Shown here: positions 12,101 through 16,676 of the stretch, piece after piece | How the letters are laid out: every line of letters begins with the position of its first letter | Numbering within the stretch: the stretch's first letter is position 1 | Assembly: GCA_020057225.1 (NCBI GenBank) | Contig: JAGVGH010000085.1 | Coordinates: forward strand, 1-46,122 | Length of the DNA stretch: 46,122 nucleotides | From: Desulfobacterales bacterium | Lineage (GTDB): Bacteria > Desulfobacterota > Desulfobacteria > Desulfobacterales > Desulfatibacillaceae | Reading direction: 5' to 3' | Program-made: the position numbers and the translations under genes | Notes under the pieces: generated by a model | The model's database searches: none | What the model was told of the DNA's origin: nothing | The model's input: the letters and a program-made list of their open reading frames with translations, nothing else

Positions 12101-12694
12101 GAGGGCGGTTGTGGAGTAGAGAACGCCGTCGGCCCCGGCGAGCTGGCCGTAAATCTCGTTGGCGTCGGAGGAGCGGTTGTCGGTCCAGCAGAAGAGAAAG
12201 CGGTTGTTGATGTCGTCCCATGCCGCGGACGGGCTGTGCTGGTTGTAGCCGGCCAGGGTGAGCGGGAAATTCGCGATCCCCGCGTCGCCGGAGGAGTTGA
12301 TGGGAGCGCCCGCCGCGTTCACCCTTTGGGCGTAGATGTCCTGTCCGCTTGTCATGTTGTTGCGCTGGTCCACCCAGGCCACCATATAGACGGCGGAGGT
12401 CTGGGAAAAGACGACAGCCGGGGCGTAGCCTGTGAGCGGCATAGCGGCCATATCTGACAGGGTGACCGGGGGGCCTATGGGCTGGGCGGTCTGGTCGCGC
12501 AACTGGGCCTCGACCCAGACCGCGCTCCCCGACTCGCGGACATAGACTTCGAGGGTGCGTTGCCCGACCGGGTCAAAAGCCACGGCGGGGCTGAACGCGC
12601 CATCAACGGCCATGGCCTGAACAGGCAAAAGGCAAAGGCATGCCAGGACGGCTGCGGCGCAAACGGCCAGAGCAAACGGGACTCGCGGTTTCAT
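101..12694 (-). CDS. Giant exported multidomain repeat protein (4197 aa)
   Basis: The start ATG is preceded by AGAGGA (12701-12706) and followed by a signal peptide ending near Ala29 (motif AMA). Residues about 30-1230 are tandem units of roughly 60-70 residues with the pattern FLVAWxDxR...DIYGQ, often with VISNAxGNQ. They fall in three larger blocks that each open with a related YLAVY...GRFTDKNG-like segment. A LamG/concanavalin-like domain follows (about 1270-1435), then several carboxypeptidase-regulatory-like domains (about 1435-2000), Ig-like modules of the SbsA/Big_5 type (about 2315-2560 and around 2900), and two parallel beta-helix modules (about 2990-3270 and 3380-3650). Each beta-helix opens with VPAxYAxxQ. 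The C-terminus has a GGCFVEAAAAGS motif, a hydrophobic stretch and a basic GRGRKRS tail. This resembles CFI-box or MYXO-CTERM-like sorting signals. The protein is probably surface-attached and adhesive. That role is inferred. Confidence 0.93.
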   Translation of the reverse strand: MKPRVPFALAVCAAAVLACLCLLPVQAMAVDGAFSPAVAFDPVGQRTLEVYVRESGSAVWVEAQLRDQTAQPIGPPVTLSDMAAMPLTGYAPAVVFSQTSAVYMVAWVDQRNNMTSGQDIYAQRVNAAGAPINSSGDAGIANFPLTLAGYNQHSPSAAWDDINNRFLFCWTDNRSSDANEIYGQLAGADGVLYSTTALENIFIGNAMTGMDAGPADTAFAPAAQRFLVVYEAETNQASSDILGALVSPDGSLYASPAGENFTICDNAAAQYEPSVAYDFTSLKFLVAWEDWRAGSETNIYGQIISPEGAPYFSGISDNFVISNAFNNQYSVELVLDPANSRFLAVWMDYRDNGVENIYSQLVGADATLYTTASGENHLIAGAGVETRPSAVFGAGRFYINWQDNATGQTGLSPSVQHVLYEPDPPPPIQRKDSDAAWNPNNDQYLAVYLAYEPGTYSWAVFGRFTDKNGAPLGAEFQISESHPDSAVACPRTVYAAGNPESFLVVWEDHRNQATTGADIYGQLVNAQGGLIKPGPYGMPGMENFPVSNAPGDQTSPDIVRGGFGWMLAVFEDNRNGEGDIYGQIIQADGTPYSSAVGANVPVSDKPGNQSQPSVIWDEVMLNYLVAFTHEADPGVYDVWGQFVNMEGNIWNLPTNVNFVISNAAGNQTGPVLAVNKGVPETVLLAAWTDNRDGEADIFGQTMDSWGALIGPASNVNFVISNAAGGQYNPKADWNEQCGEFLAAWTDARDMEADIYAQLVSAEAALLTTTSSVNFPVTMSTDPESQVAVAAGADGFFISFDKEATGAPANPDVDWMVRWASCHNGPPPPGYYRYFPGVAQYTPSGGFFSVYMAVDIYDNSVHVLGRLYGADGAPMGPEVELTDANANPPQPMSPRVAFSPLNGGSYLVVWPDLRNDTGTNNAGTDIFAQRVDINGSPILRSGAAGLDNFPVSEALYNQEAPALAVSSDTGRFLAVWQDNRDPAYSKIYGQMVESDGSLYSTTQLVNIPVANGPSNHYAPAVGWNADTGKYLVAFLDNRDGQTNTYIYGQVLDGDGNPFGSSTQDNFVISSEGSAKSGLSVGCGTDFLVAWASDRGAGGNIYGQFVNPEGFAETHPVTDNFVISDAPENQGIPQVLYDPFLTRYAIAFHSTGAGGPFLAVQFVSDDGTALVTPTNANRLVYKPESGLLQEFAASGISTTHQYFALAEDSTVPGGMVNLLFNKDFFLLNQPAELRLWYDYNSGVGSFEPDNSVFSNDAVLTDVTGVLDVSRLNGSAYFDGVAESLTNDSGSLDIEGPITLMAWIRPDDTDSIGGFRTLVGKMMDQDGYSYALVQYGGEIKFTLSSDGSGDGFGLGEVYVASPEVLNAGEWVHVAGVWDGADMFLYLNGMPAAGPVPFAGPIHKGASPVTVGYGAEYYKGALDEVKIFAGALTREQIAEEAGLTHQIHGMVEKQADGQPVMGTAVTAKGESVDWTGRASSGPDGSYTLDVLPGCYRVQALPPWDSGRFAVPFAPWVHTRGATEGGTPVDFALEGDGSIIQGRVEAYGGPAENAVVWYDSLETGPVGFTVTDAWGNYTLTNAPPGQGEAHVQKRDWNLADKSAVISVAGDMAGVNFEMQEGVCIVGRVMDAYGTPLDGITVEAEAAGGLVEATAVSDTMGWFTLCYVPAGYVELSTQRPADDNLVPGAPIGLVTPGPGGWMVLDNDLTMLYGARVQGAVKHPDNTPVSIGSVWAGGLDFSSEADVCGGTYELLLPAGGHLIFLEEFESASAMPMAASPVAITVDSYDAGYGNTIAAPDMVVFDQATGGSLDVTVVEGAWSSHGAPGTLRLLAVPEAYLVTPMEIWNFARLGVINSCYVPALGSPFNFGPLPPGPNTLAVVWERHDANGNGSGVVLGAQKDVAAVLPPAVSGATFWLGPDNSPVVQGRVVTDNQTPAAGATVLVTGPGGELAAYATSDANGDYTLYNLPASPGGVIYTFTAWHPNLPQLADVSTREYTAVSGVNGQVDNLYLLYKDPLNFDINTERLLHSVGKDVLVPADFAGYTLHEENQLIVRMDPEKTVMMLSPYVSYTPGRAVENVALKAQWNGWDDDEFLLPDAASAINTPAPYYAWYGLPDFHSQDMRGGIVLGAADSQTISAGSPVSLTRTVDVDNSAAAFDQWVTVEAVVHDPLVDVLYLDIHTGQTGITQSGFAPDSGLMEDPVNGETTVDNEDLTLNDRAFTRTIEKPVVGKTYFYKKKLTVWVQNNISTVYHKPRCSARAVSAPSALANAWANTGSLFVTDPLVGTVEITPANEVDWKVDDATRRETTAVVMESVVFEPAGVHPEVDWQAPAQGVTGVYPDATVEIGFTRPMNPDTLRLAIYDCWGNAVADTDRGIAGGDVAWTPDNLSLTFDPWEDFLPGTAYTVYVSGWAWSGQRILYDPGTTRWTFMTRPAPGDIVPPKEMAHTPHYGQTDAPLVSRRGPGSPFIAAQLSECVPPQAPSLVAFQQITDISGSVAANVPHAVEWAGSMVHVRPAAPLLPTTWYRVTLSGSIQDLSGNPMGTPVTWDFRTGSGAEPAPMVAPLPGSAEDADPWSNSLVLYCLKELDPATVTSANIYVKDQGGNVLAGAFDVEYYKASQGIRLYPSPARGFIPFDYGKIYKVCITNSVTDLLGQPVQGAAPGVPLEIPFRFTATHGNSAPMLWSVVDRLPQYPAVSRNADGVLTLDATVLVNDRNAVDVGTGNGGLNVMAEFGGYSGFFSTAGGLGWGIELNLESYPDETAEGACMLTVTTEDSAGHQVTYLHPVWVFPSGALTANHVEGWPFEISWDDVAGASVYRVEARDPAHPERVARAFFLPDVPVSTYTSELPPDTFGAAPPPVIEYRVLAFHSVDEPSGGWGFAATDWTAAKSDAEPPTLVTVSPGDQVENVNPRTPIQFRLADTGSGVNVDTLALRVNGVQVTDPATLTITVAHPYVDVRFDPALPYYAGAWVTVSLSVADNVDNVFNAPSWSFRVRDPITLNVPADYANIQAGLDAAAGGDTVAVAPGNYAGALILDARHSGVMLVALDLVNKPVIHSVAGIPGITVDQAHNALVQGFAITGGSDGVLVTNHVHSLEITECRIYGNSGYGVNGNAEGGVLLINNVLYGNGQGGVRVSDPGLDAIQVSAQLINNTLANNSNVGVLVDGDIYALIYHNILYQNGAYGLRFENGGLGMDEDYNIVYGHGTANFLGLAPGVNDREVNPLLADTGANNYHLTAASPAIDTAEGYPSPPLIDNEGRQRPQNLGYDIGAYEFHDMNPPVLLDHHPGDGAAGVFMDTQIWTQFHDENPGIDAASAQFWLDGQRIANNALDITTYNLGMSVDITYTPPTFASGSVHTYSVTVADGDGNESAPLEATFTVELVPQTLYVPAQYATVQDAITAAQPGDTIEIAPGSYAGPLVFNPAKSGVTIAGHNAYITGSAPNAAVTINGATNVHISGLVVNSGAQGIVLNGDVAGARIERCQVANLTGPGIAVMGQGEVAIVNCLSQRNSNGVYIAPGAARTADVVLLNSTIAYNTNGVEVYASPLVARYNIIAFNTSNGFMMGENAPAPVLDYNCVAENGAAPATSNYGDVTPGVNDIQDDPLFAGAYDFTLQGTSPAVDAVPIAIATLPPAAPDVDLPGVGRPQGAAFDMGAYELPGGAPPEPLSILPNGGAGINVNGQPRDVVCAIVGGLPPFTVTVESPFAGRAEIVHADNSMRAFILRPLGDNQSFGKTAVRVRVADSSGKVFLSQGFMLHRLYATPRLTCVINNPDVDNLYSIGSGDLAGLTVTVPAGTVNAGDVPLTITVSKVEAGQPAMAEDRGDVLLFEPFGMAFSGPIAIAMPYSGAALLSELEGYRYCMFSGHWEYENTAGYVADSVLFETKNLSLHTIAAPSVFAKTTVGGRTVEAYRMVAWPAYPGAVADIVRLLGTGGNLSPYDDRYWRLFAFNPLEQGTGNPNTYYREGDESGFGLAYPMRPGQGFWLITGNSANVTIPGIEHPANEDFYTALMPGWNMLGNPYNFPVDWAGVETVLNGVTYAQGSLDPYNPLQGEGVLYYDPTDQRAMDDPAGDGYYETAVMEPFAAYWVYNGADSAVTLRIPYTARWVMETGQKTTFFARLMRKAGDLAADVVFADNAGRPPAPPGSGGSNPGASSASIGTEAAGGSGGCFVEAAAAGSGAWGCAALGMMLGLGALARGRGRKRS

Positions 12695-12814
12695 GGCGGC
12701 TCCTCTGTGCGTGCCCGGTTACCGGGCTGCAAGACCAATGGCGCGCGGCACCCCTTTCGAGACCCGCGCGCCGGAGAGACCCGCGCGCGACACGCGCGGA
12801 ACTTTTTTTCTGTG

Positions 12815-12933
12815 TGATACCAAAATGCGGTCCACTCCGTAACGCCTGCTGAAAGCGCCCGCTCAATCTCCCTCTCCCTGCGGGAGAGGGCCGGGGTGAG
12901 GGCATACCTTGTCTGATTGCACCTTGGTATGAG
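12815..12933. repeat. Palindromic intergenic repeat, copy 1 (TGATACCAA...TTGGTATGA)
   Basis: The element begins TGATACCAA and ends TTGGTATGA, so its ends are near inverted repeats. Internally it has GCGGTCCA, CCTGCTGAAAGC and the hairpin CTCTCCCTGCGGGAGAG followed by GGCCGGGGTGAGGG. A second copy in the same orientation lies at 38439-38552. The long shared stretches make a common origin certain. Confidence 0.9.
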
Positions 12934-13103
12934 TTTGGCCTATGCGCAGAAAACGTCTTTCCATCTTTTCCCGCATGCCGGCCATGGGTGCCAAATCCAG
13001 GGCCAGCATGTTAGGACAACTCAGGCCGACAGACACCAACGCTAACGAAACAAGGGATGTTCCGCTCCAAAGGAGCGCGGCCCGGGGATTAGGTCCGCAA
13101 AAA

Positions 13104-13153
13104 CGCCGCCCCGCAAGGGGCGAGGGGTTGTAGCCTGGGGCTTTAGCCCCTGG
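13104..13153. repeat. GC-rich double-hairpin repeat, copy 1
   Basis: The segment contains GCCCCGCAAGGGGC, then GTAGCCTGGGG, then a second small hairpin around CTTTAG. A diverged copy in the opposite orientation is at 13573-13621. Together they form an imperfect inverted pair that itself encloses the MITE and the right arm of the long inverted repeat. Confidence 0.75.
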
Positions 13154-13170
13154 CTTGCGGTTAAAAGGAT

Positions 13171-13335
13171 GAGGTAATTGCGAAACTCTAAGAAACGGCA
13201 CATTCGAGGCAGGCCGGGTGGTTCCGCCCGAAGGGCAGGTTCACCCAACAGATATGAATCATTTAGAAATGTTGGGTACACACGGGCCTTGCGGCCCGGA
13301 ACCACCCAACCTGCGCCTCATTTTGCAATTACCCC
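13171..13335 (-). mobile_element. MITE-like element, copy A (165 bp)
   Basis: Its ends are GAGGTAATTGC and GCAATTACCCC, an 11-bp terminal inverted repeat with one difference. It is flanked on both sides by GGAT (13167-13170 and 13336-13339), a perfect 4-bp target duplication. The interior holds GGGTGGTTCC/GGTTCACCCAACA modules in inverted order, and there is no open reading frame. It aligns along its length with the copies at 36619-36782 and 38097-38261, in the opposite orientation. Confidence 0.85.
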
Positions 13336-13336
13336 G

Positions 13337-13438
13337 GATACTTAGTGCTTATCCCTAAATACTGCCGAGGAGGATTTTAGGGGCGCTTTTTCATCGCGGG
13401 CGCACGCCGTGCGCCCCTACGGTTATGTGACGGCCGTT
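13337..13438. repeat. Right arm of the 102-bp inverted repeat
   Basis: This is the reverse complement of 1-102 with two differences (within TGCCGAGG and GGGGCGC). It starts inside the target duplication of the neighbouring MITE. With the left arm it encloses the giant gene and its upstream region, about 13.2 kb. Confidence 0.93.
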
Positions 13439-13478
13439 ATCGCTTACCACTGGGCGCTCCGAGGGCTCGGGTTCCATT

Positions 13479-13506
13479 GCCGTAGGGGCGCACGGCGTGC
13501 GCCCGA
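13479..13506. repeat. Extra copy of the inverted-repeat core palindrome
   Basis: GCCGTAGGGGCGCACGGCGT and the bases after it repeat the core of the 102-bp arms (compare 17-44). This core therefore exists as an independent short repeat in addition to the two long arms. Confidence 0.8.
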
Positions 13507-13572
13507 ACAGGGGAATCCCTTGCAATAAGATTATTTATGGATAAGCTCTTATCCTGTTTCTTCACTCGTTTC

Positions 13573-13621
13573 CCGGGCCTGAAGGCCCAGGCTACGGCCT
13601 TTCGCCCCTTGCGGGGCGGCG
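13573..13621. repeat. GC-rich double-hairpin repeat, copy 2 (inverted)
   Basis: On the minus strand it reads GCCGCCCCGCAAGGGGCGAA, then GTAGCCTGGGCC, then the small hairpin CCTTCAGG. This matches 13104-13153 with scattered differences. Confidence 0.75.
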
Positions 13622-13797
13622 CCGAATCAGGAACAGGCATCCGGCCTCGCCCCCTCGGGGCGGGAACCCGCGAAGGTTCCGCCGGAGAGTTTGAAAACGC
13701 CCTGGATTTTCCAGCGCGGAGAGCGCGTTCCCAGGAGGGAAACGCCCTTCACTACAGACTCCGTGTTGCCCTTTTTTCAATCACCGCCAGCGGGAGC

Positions 13798-13814
13798 GCC
13801 CGGCTTTGCCGGGC
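13798..13814 (-). terminator. Hairpin just downstream of the FecR-domain gene
   Basis: GCCCGGCTTTGCCGGGC can fold into a 7-bp stem with a 3-base loop, 17 bases past the stop codon. No U-tract follows it directly on the minus strand, so intrinsic termination is uncertain. It may instead be a processing or REP-like hairpin. Confidence 0.35.
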
Positions 13815-13831
13815 AGGGCATGGTCCCTCCC

Positions 13832-15010
13832 CTAGCGGTTCCTAAAACCCGGCGGCCCGGGCAGCGTGCCAAGTGTCGTGCTGCTCGTTGTCGTCGTAGG
13901 GGTGGTTGTCGTGGTTGTGCTGGTCGTGGTCGTTGTTGTCGGGATGGTCGTCGTTGTCGTTGTGCTGGTTGTTGTCGGCAGCGTCGTGCTCGTTGTGGTG
14001 CTTGTGGTCGTCGTGGTCGGCAAAGTCGTTGTTGTCGTCGGCGCCGTTGTCGTTGTCGTGGGATGTGTTGTCGTTGTCGTCGGATGCGTGGTGGTCGTGC
14101 TCGGCTCCGTGGTGGTCGTGCTCGGCTCCGTGGTGGTGGGCCGGGTCGTTGTCGTCGGCTCTGTTGTCGTGGTCGTGGTCGTGGTCGTGGTGGTGGTGGT
14201 TGTCGGCGCCGTGGTGGTGCTGGTGGGCGCCGTGGTGGTCGCGCCTGTCGAGGTCGGCGCGGTGGTGGTCGCCTCGGTGCTGCTGGCCTCGGTCGAGCTC
14301 GCCTCGGTGCTGCTGGACTCGGTGGAAGTCGCCTCGGTCGAGGTCGCGGTGGTGCTTTCAATGACCGTGAACCCGCCGCCGGAGGTGAACTCCGCAAGCT
14401 CCTCCTCGGTCATGAGCACCGGCTTGTCCGGCATCTGCCCCGCCTGGATCCGGGTTTTCAAACCCTCGTTCAAAACCAGATACTGGCTGGGGTCGAGCAG
14501 GCTTTGCACCTGCACCTGGGAATCGTAGCACGCCACCACGGTGATGGTGTTGTTTTGCACCCACACCATGAACACTGTGCTCCGCACCCCGCAGATAGCG
14601 GTGGGCGTCTTGATATCAAAGCTCTTTTTCTTGAATCCCGCCAAAGTATTGGCAAACACCCGCACCTTGCCTGAAAGCATGGAGAAAAAAGCGCGGCGCT
14701 CCTGCTTTTCAGGCTCGAAGGAGTATTCGGAGAGGTCCAGGTGGGAGCTTTCATCCACGCTCACCACGGAGTTGTCCGAGAGGCGGATGCGGACCCGGGC
14801 CCCGGCCTGGGTCTTCACAACATCCTTCACGAGCAGGGGAAGGCCCACGCTCACCCGGATTTCCGTGCCGGCCCGGACAACAACCGCAGTCCCCTGGACC
14901 TTGGTGACACGGCCAATGGCGTCTGCGGCCCGGGCCTCTCCTGTCAGGAGGGCCATGGCCAGGACTATCACTATCGCGCCGGTTGCCTTGACTACGGTGG
15001 GTTTCATCAT
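13832..15010 (-). CDS. FecR-domain protein with a long Thr-rich tail
   Basis: The frame is open to 15073, but the ATG at 15008-15010 gives a clean signal peptide with a hydrophobic core and a likely cut after ARA near residue 28. That makes 392 aa. Residues about 35-175 look like a FecR-type periplasmic or surface domain (VTKVQGTAVVVRAG, VRIRLSDNSVVSV, GKVRVFAN, TPTAICGVRST). From about residue 215 the chain becomes almost entirely Thr with Ser, Glu and Pro, in runs such as TTTTTTP, for about 160 residues. It then ends in a short non-repetitive tail. It follows the TPR/beta-barrel gene with almost no gap and is probably co-transcribed. It is not a typical iron-siderophore FecR, since no sigma factor or TonB receptor is nearby. 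A surface stalk or cell-wall-spanning linker is a reasonable guess. Confidence 0.85.
   Translation of the reverse strand: MMKPTVVKATGAIVIVLAMALLTGEARAADAIGRVTKVQGTAVVVRAGTEIRVSVGLPLLVKDVVKTQAGARVRIRLSDNSVVSVDESSHLDLSEYSFEPEKQERRAFFSMLSGKVRVFANTLAGFKKKSFDIKTPTAICGVRSTVFMVWVQNNTITVVACYDSQVQVQSLLDPSQYLVLNEGLKTRIQAGQMPDKPVLMTEEELAEFTSGGGFTVIESTTATSTEATSTESSSTEASSTEASSTEATTTAPTSTGATTTAPTSTTTAPTTTTTTTTTTTTTTEPTTTTRPTTTEPSTTTTEPSTTTTHPTTTTTHPTTTTTAPTTTTTLPTTTTTSTTTSTTLPTTTSTTTTTTIPTTTTTTSTTTTTTPTTTTSSTTLGTLPGPPGFRNR
13870..14350 (-). repeat. Low-complexity Thr-codon tract inside the FecR-domain gene
   Basis: This stretch is nearly all ACN codons broken by Pro, Ser, Glu and His. On the plus strand it reads as GTCGTTGTCGTGGTC-type microsatellite-like DNA. 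The codons vary in the third base, so the tract is kept by selection at the protein level rather than being one recent simple expansion. Its length could still vary by slippage or recombination. Confidence 0.85.
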
Positions 15011-15053
15011 CTGGACGCCCTTTGCGCTTTCCGCCGGTTGGTTGCCCTGCCGT

Positions 15054-16652
15054 CTAAAAGGCCACGTTGACAAACAGGGTGTAGATGTTGCGTTGAAAGT
15101 TGTACAGGTCCAGCATCTGGTTCCCGGAGGGAACCAGCCAGTTGCTGTCGTTGTAGGAATGGCTGTAAGTCCCCATAAGCTGGACCATGTCGTTCAGCCC
15201 CGCGGTCACCGCCGCCGTAAAGTTCTGTCCCTTGTCCCGCCGGGACTTGTGGGCCGCTGCCGGGGTGTTGTCCCCGTACAGCATCCAGAGGTAGGCATAA
15301 CTCAAGTCACCCCGGAGTTTCCACCAAATTGGAAAGTTGACCCCCAACTGGGTTTGATGGAAATGGTAGTCGGAATTGTCCGCCTCGGAGTTTTCCACCA
15401 GGAAGTTGTAGGTGCCCCGGACCGCCACGCTGGTTTTCGGCACGGTGCAGCTCTGGGTTACACCCGCCTGGAACGCCTTGGCCTCGGGGGTGTTGTCCCG
15501 GTAGTCTTTATAAAGATACAGGGTCTGAAGGTCGGTCCTCAGCCCGTAGGGTTCTTCCACGCCCAGGTTGGCGGAAACCTGGTGCAGGGCCAGCTTGTCG
15601 GTGGTGCTCGAAAAATCCAGATACCAGCCATGGTCGTGGATGTCGCGGCTGGCGCCGCCCGTGTAGTAGTAGATGAAGTCGTAGCCCGCGCGCGCGTGGA
15701 GGCGGCCTCTGTGGTACTCGCCAAAGACAAAGGGGGAATGGGACATGACGTTGCCCTGTACCAGATCCTCATACGCGATATGGTACAGGGTGTAACCAAG
15801 GCCGATCCGCTTGTCCTTCTGGTTGAGGAGCCGGTAGCCTGTGGAAACGGAAAGGGTCTGGAACGTATCCTCCTTGTTCGGGTAGAGCGCGTTCCCCGGG
15901 GGATCCAAGGGCTTGTTCACCACGTTGTCATCGTACCCCTGGGCGAGTTGCCCGTAGGCAAACCAAGGCTTCCGGTTCCACCGGGTCCGGGCCACCGCCT
16001 CCAAAGACTTCTCCGCGGCCTTGGCCACTTCCGGATAGTTGCTGCCCGCCATGGTCCGGACCTGCTCAAACCGCTTTTCCGACTCGTCGAAATTCTCCTC
16101 TTCCAGATACAAAATCCCAAGAATCTGGTCCACCGTTATGGCCAACTCCGGATTGAGGGCCTTTGCGCGCTGCAAGCGCTCCTCGGCCCCGCGGAGGTTC
16201 CCGGCGCTTTTCCACGCAACGCCCGCCTCCAGGTGCGCCCGCGCGTCCTTTGGGTCCAGGACGATGGCGCGCTCCAGCGTGGCCGCCGCCTTTTCATGTT
16301 GACTTCGGCGGGAATAAATTGCAGCACTGTCAAAAAACGCCTTGTGGTAGCCCTTGGGGTTCTTGGCCGTCAGGTTCTCGTAAATTTCCAGGGCGAGATC
16401 GTCCCGTCCCATTTTCTGATATACCAGGGCAAGATGGTAGCGGAAATCCAGGTTGGCCGGGTCGAGCTGCGCCGCCTTCTGAATGAGGATGTGCGCCTCC
16501 CCGGTGTTTCCCTTCTCCAGGGCGTCCACGCCGTCCACAAAAATATCCATGGCGTCGTCCCCGGCCGGGAGGCCCGGCGCCGGGAACACCGCAAGCGCAA
16601 AGAGAACAAACAGGACAGCCGCCGGCCTCACGTGCTTGGCGTTCATTGGCAT
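15054..16652 (-). CDS. TPR-domain outer-membrane beta-barrel protein
   Basis: The 532-aa product has a signal peptide (about 1-30) and tetratricopeptide repeats (about 35-215, e.g. AHILIQKAAQLDPANLDFRY and AAATLERAIVLDPKDARAHL). A C-terminal half rich in alternating aromatic and polar strands follows (about 225-532). It ends in VNVAF, a terminal Phe typical of barrel proteins recognised by the Bam machinery. AAGGA lies 4 bases before the ATG. The architecture of periplasmic TPRs plus about 300 residues of barrel is like Slam (DUF560) surface-lipoprotein translocators, although no family-defining motif can be confirmed by eye. The FecR-domain gene follows it and the giant gene comes next. Export or anchoring of one of those is the most natural role, by inference. 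Confidence 0.82.
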   Translation of the reverse strand: MPMNAKHVRPAAVLFVLFALAVFPAPGLPAGDDAMDIFVDGVDALEKGNTGEAHILIQKAAQLDPANLDFRYHLALVYQKMGRDDLALEIYENLTAKNPKGYHKAFFDSAAIYSRRSQHEKAAATLERAIVLDPKDARAHLEAGVAWKSAGNLRGAEERLQRAKALNPELAITVDQILGILYLEEENFDESEKRFEQVRTMAGSNYPEVAKAAEKSLEAVARTRWNRKPWFAYGQLAQGYDDNVVNKPLDPPGNALYPNKEDTFQTLSVSTGYRLLNQKDKRIGLGYTLYHIAYEDLVQGNVMSHSPFVFGEYHRGRLHARAGYDFIYYYTGGASRDIHDHGWYLDFSSTTDKLALHQVSANLGVEEPYGLRTDLQTLYLYKDYRDNTPEAKAFQAGVTQSCTVPKTSVAVRGTYNFLVENSEADNSDYHFHQTQLGVNFPIWWKLRGDLSYAYLWMLYGDNTPAAAHKSRRDKGQNFTAAVTAGLNDMVQLMGTYSHSYNDSNWLVPSGNQMLDLYNFQRNIYTLFVNVAF

Positions 16653-16676
16653 AACGTCCTTGCGGGCAGGGTGTGA

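Larger units (their letters stand above)
12695..13831. other. 1.1-kb repeat-rich gap between the giant gene and the FecR-domain gene
   Basis: No credible coding region is seen on either strand. The gap carries a 119-bp palindromic repeat, one arm of an inverted repeat pair (13104-13153 and 13573-13621), a 165-bp MITE-like element, the right arm of the 102-bp inverted repeat and an extra copy of its core. The promoter of the giant gene, if it has its own, should lie in 12707-12815. No convincing -35/-10 or -24/-12 pair was found there. Confidence 0.7.

Noticed and set aside
1-13438. Composite transposon flanked by inverted repeats
   Set aside because: No transposase or integrase lies between the arms and no target duplication could be checked, because the left arm starts at the window edge. 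An invertible segment is the milder reading.
13870-14350. Short tandem units that might be a CRISPR array
   Set aside because: The units have no spacer/repeat alternation and encode a continuous Thr-rich protein.
14541-16676. 711-codon open frame on the plus strand
   Set aside because: It is antisense to the FecR-domain and TPR-barrel genes, both of which have signal peptides and recognisable domains.
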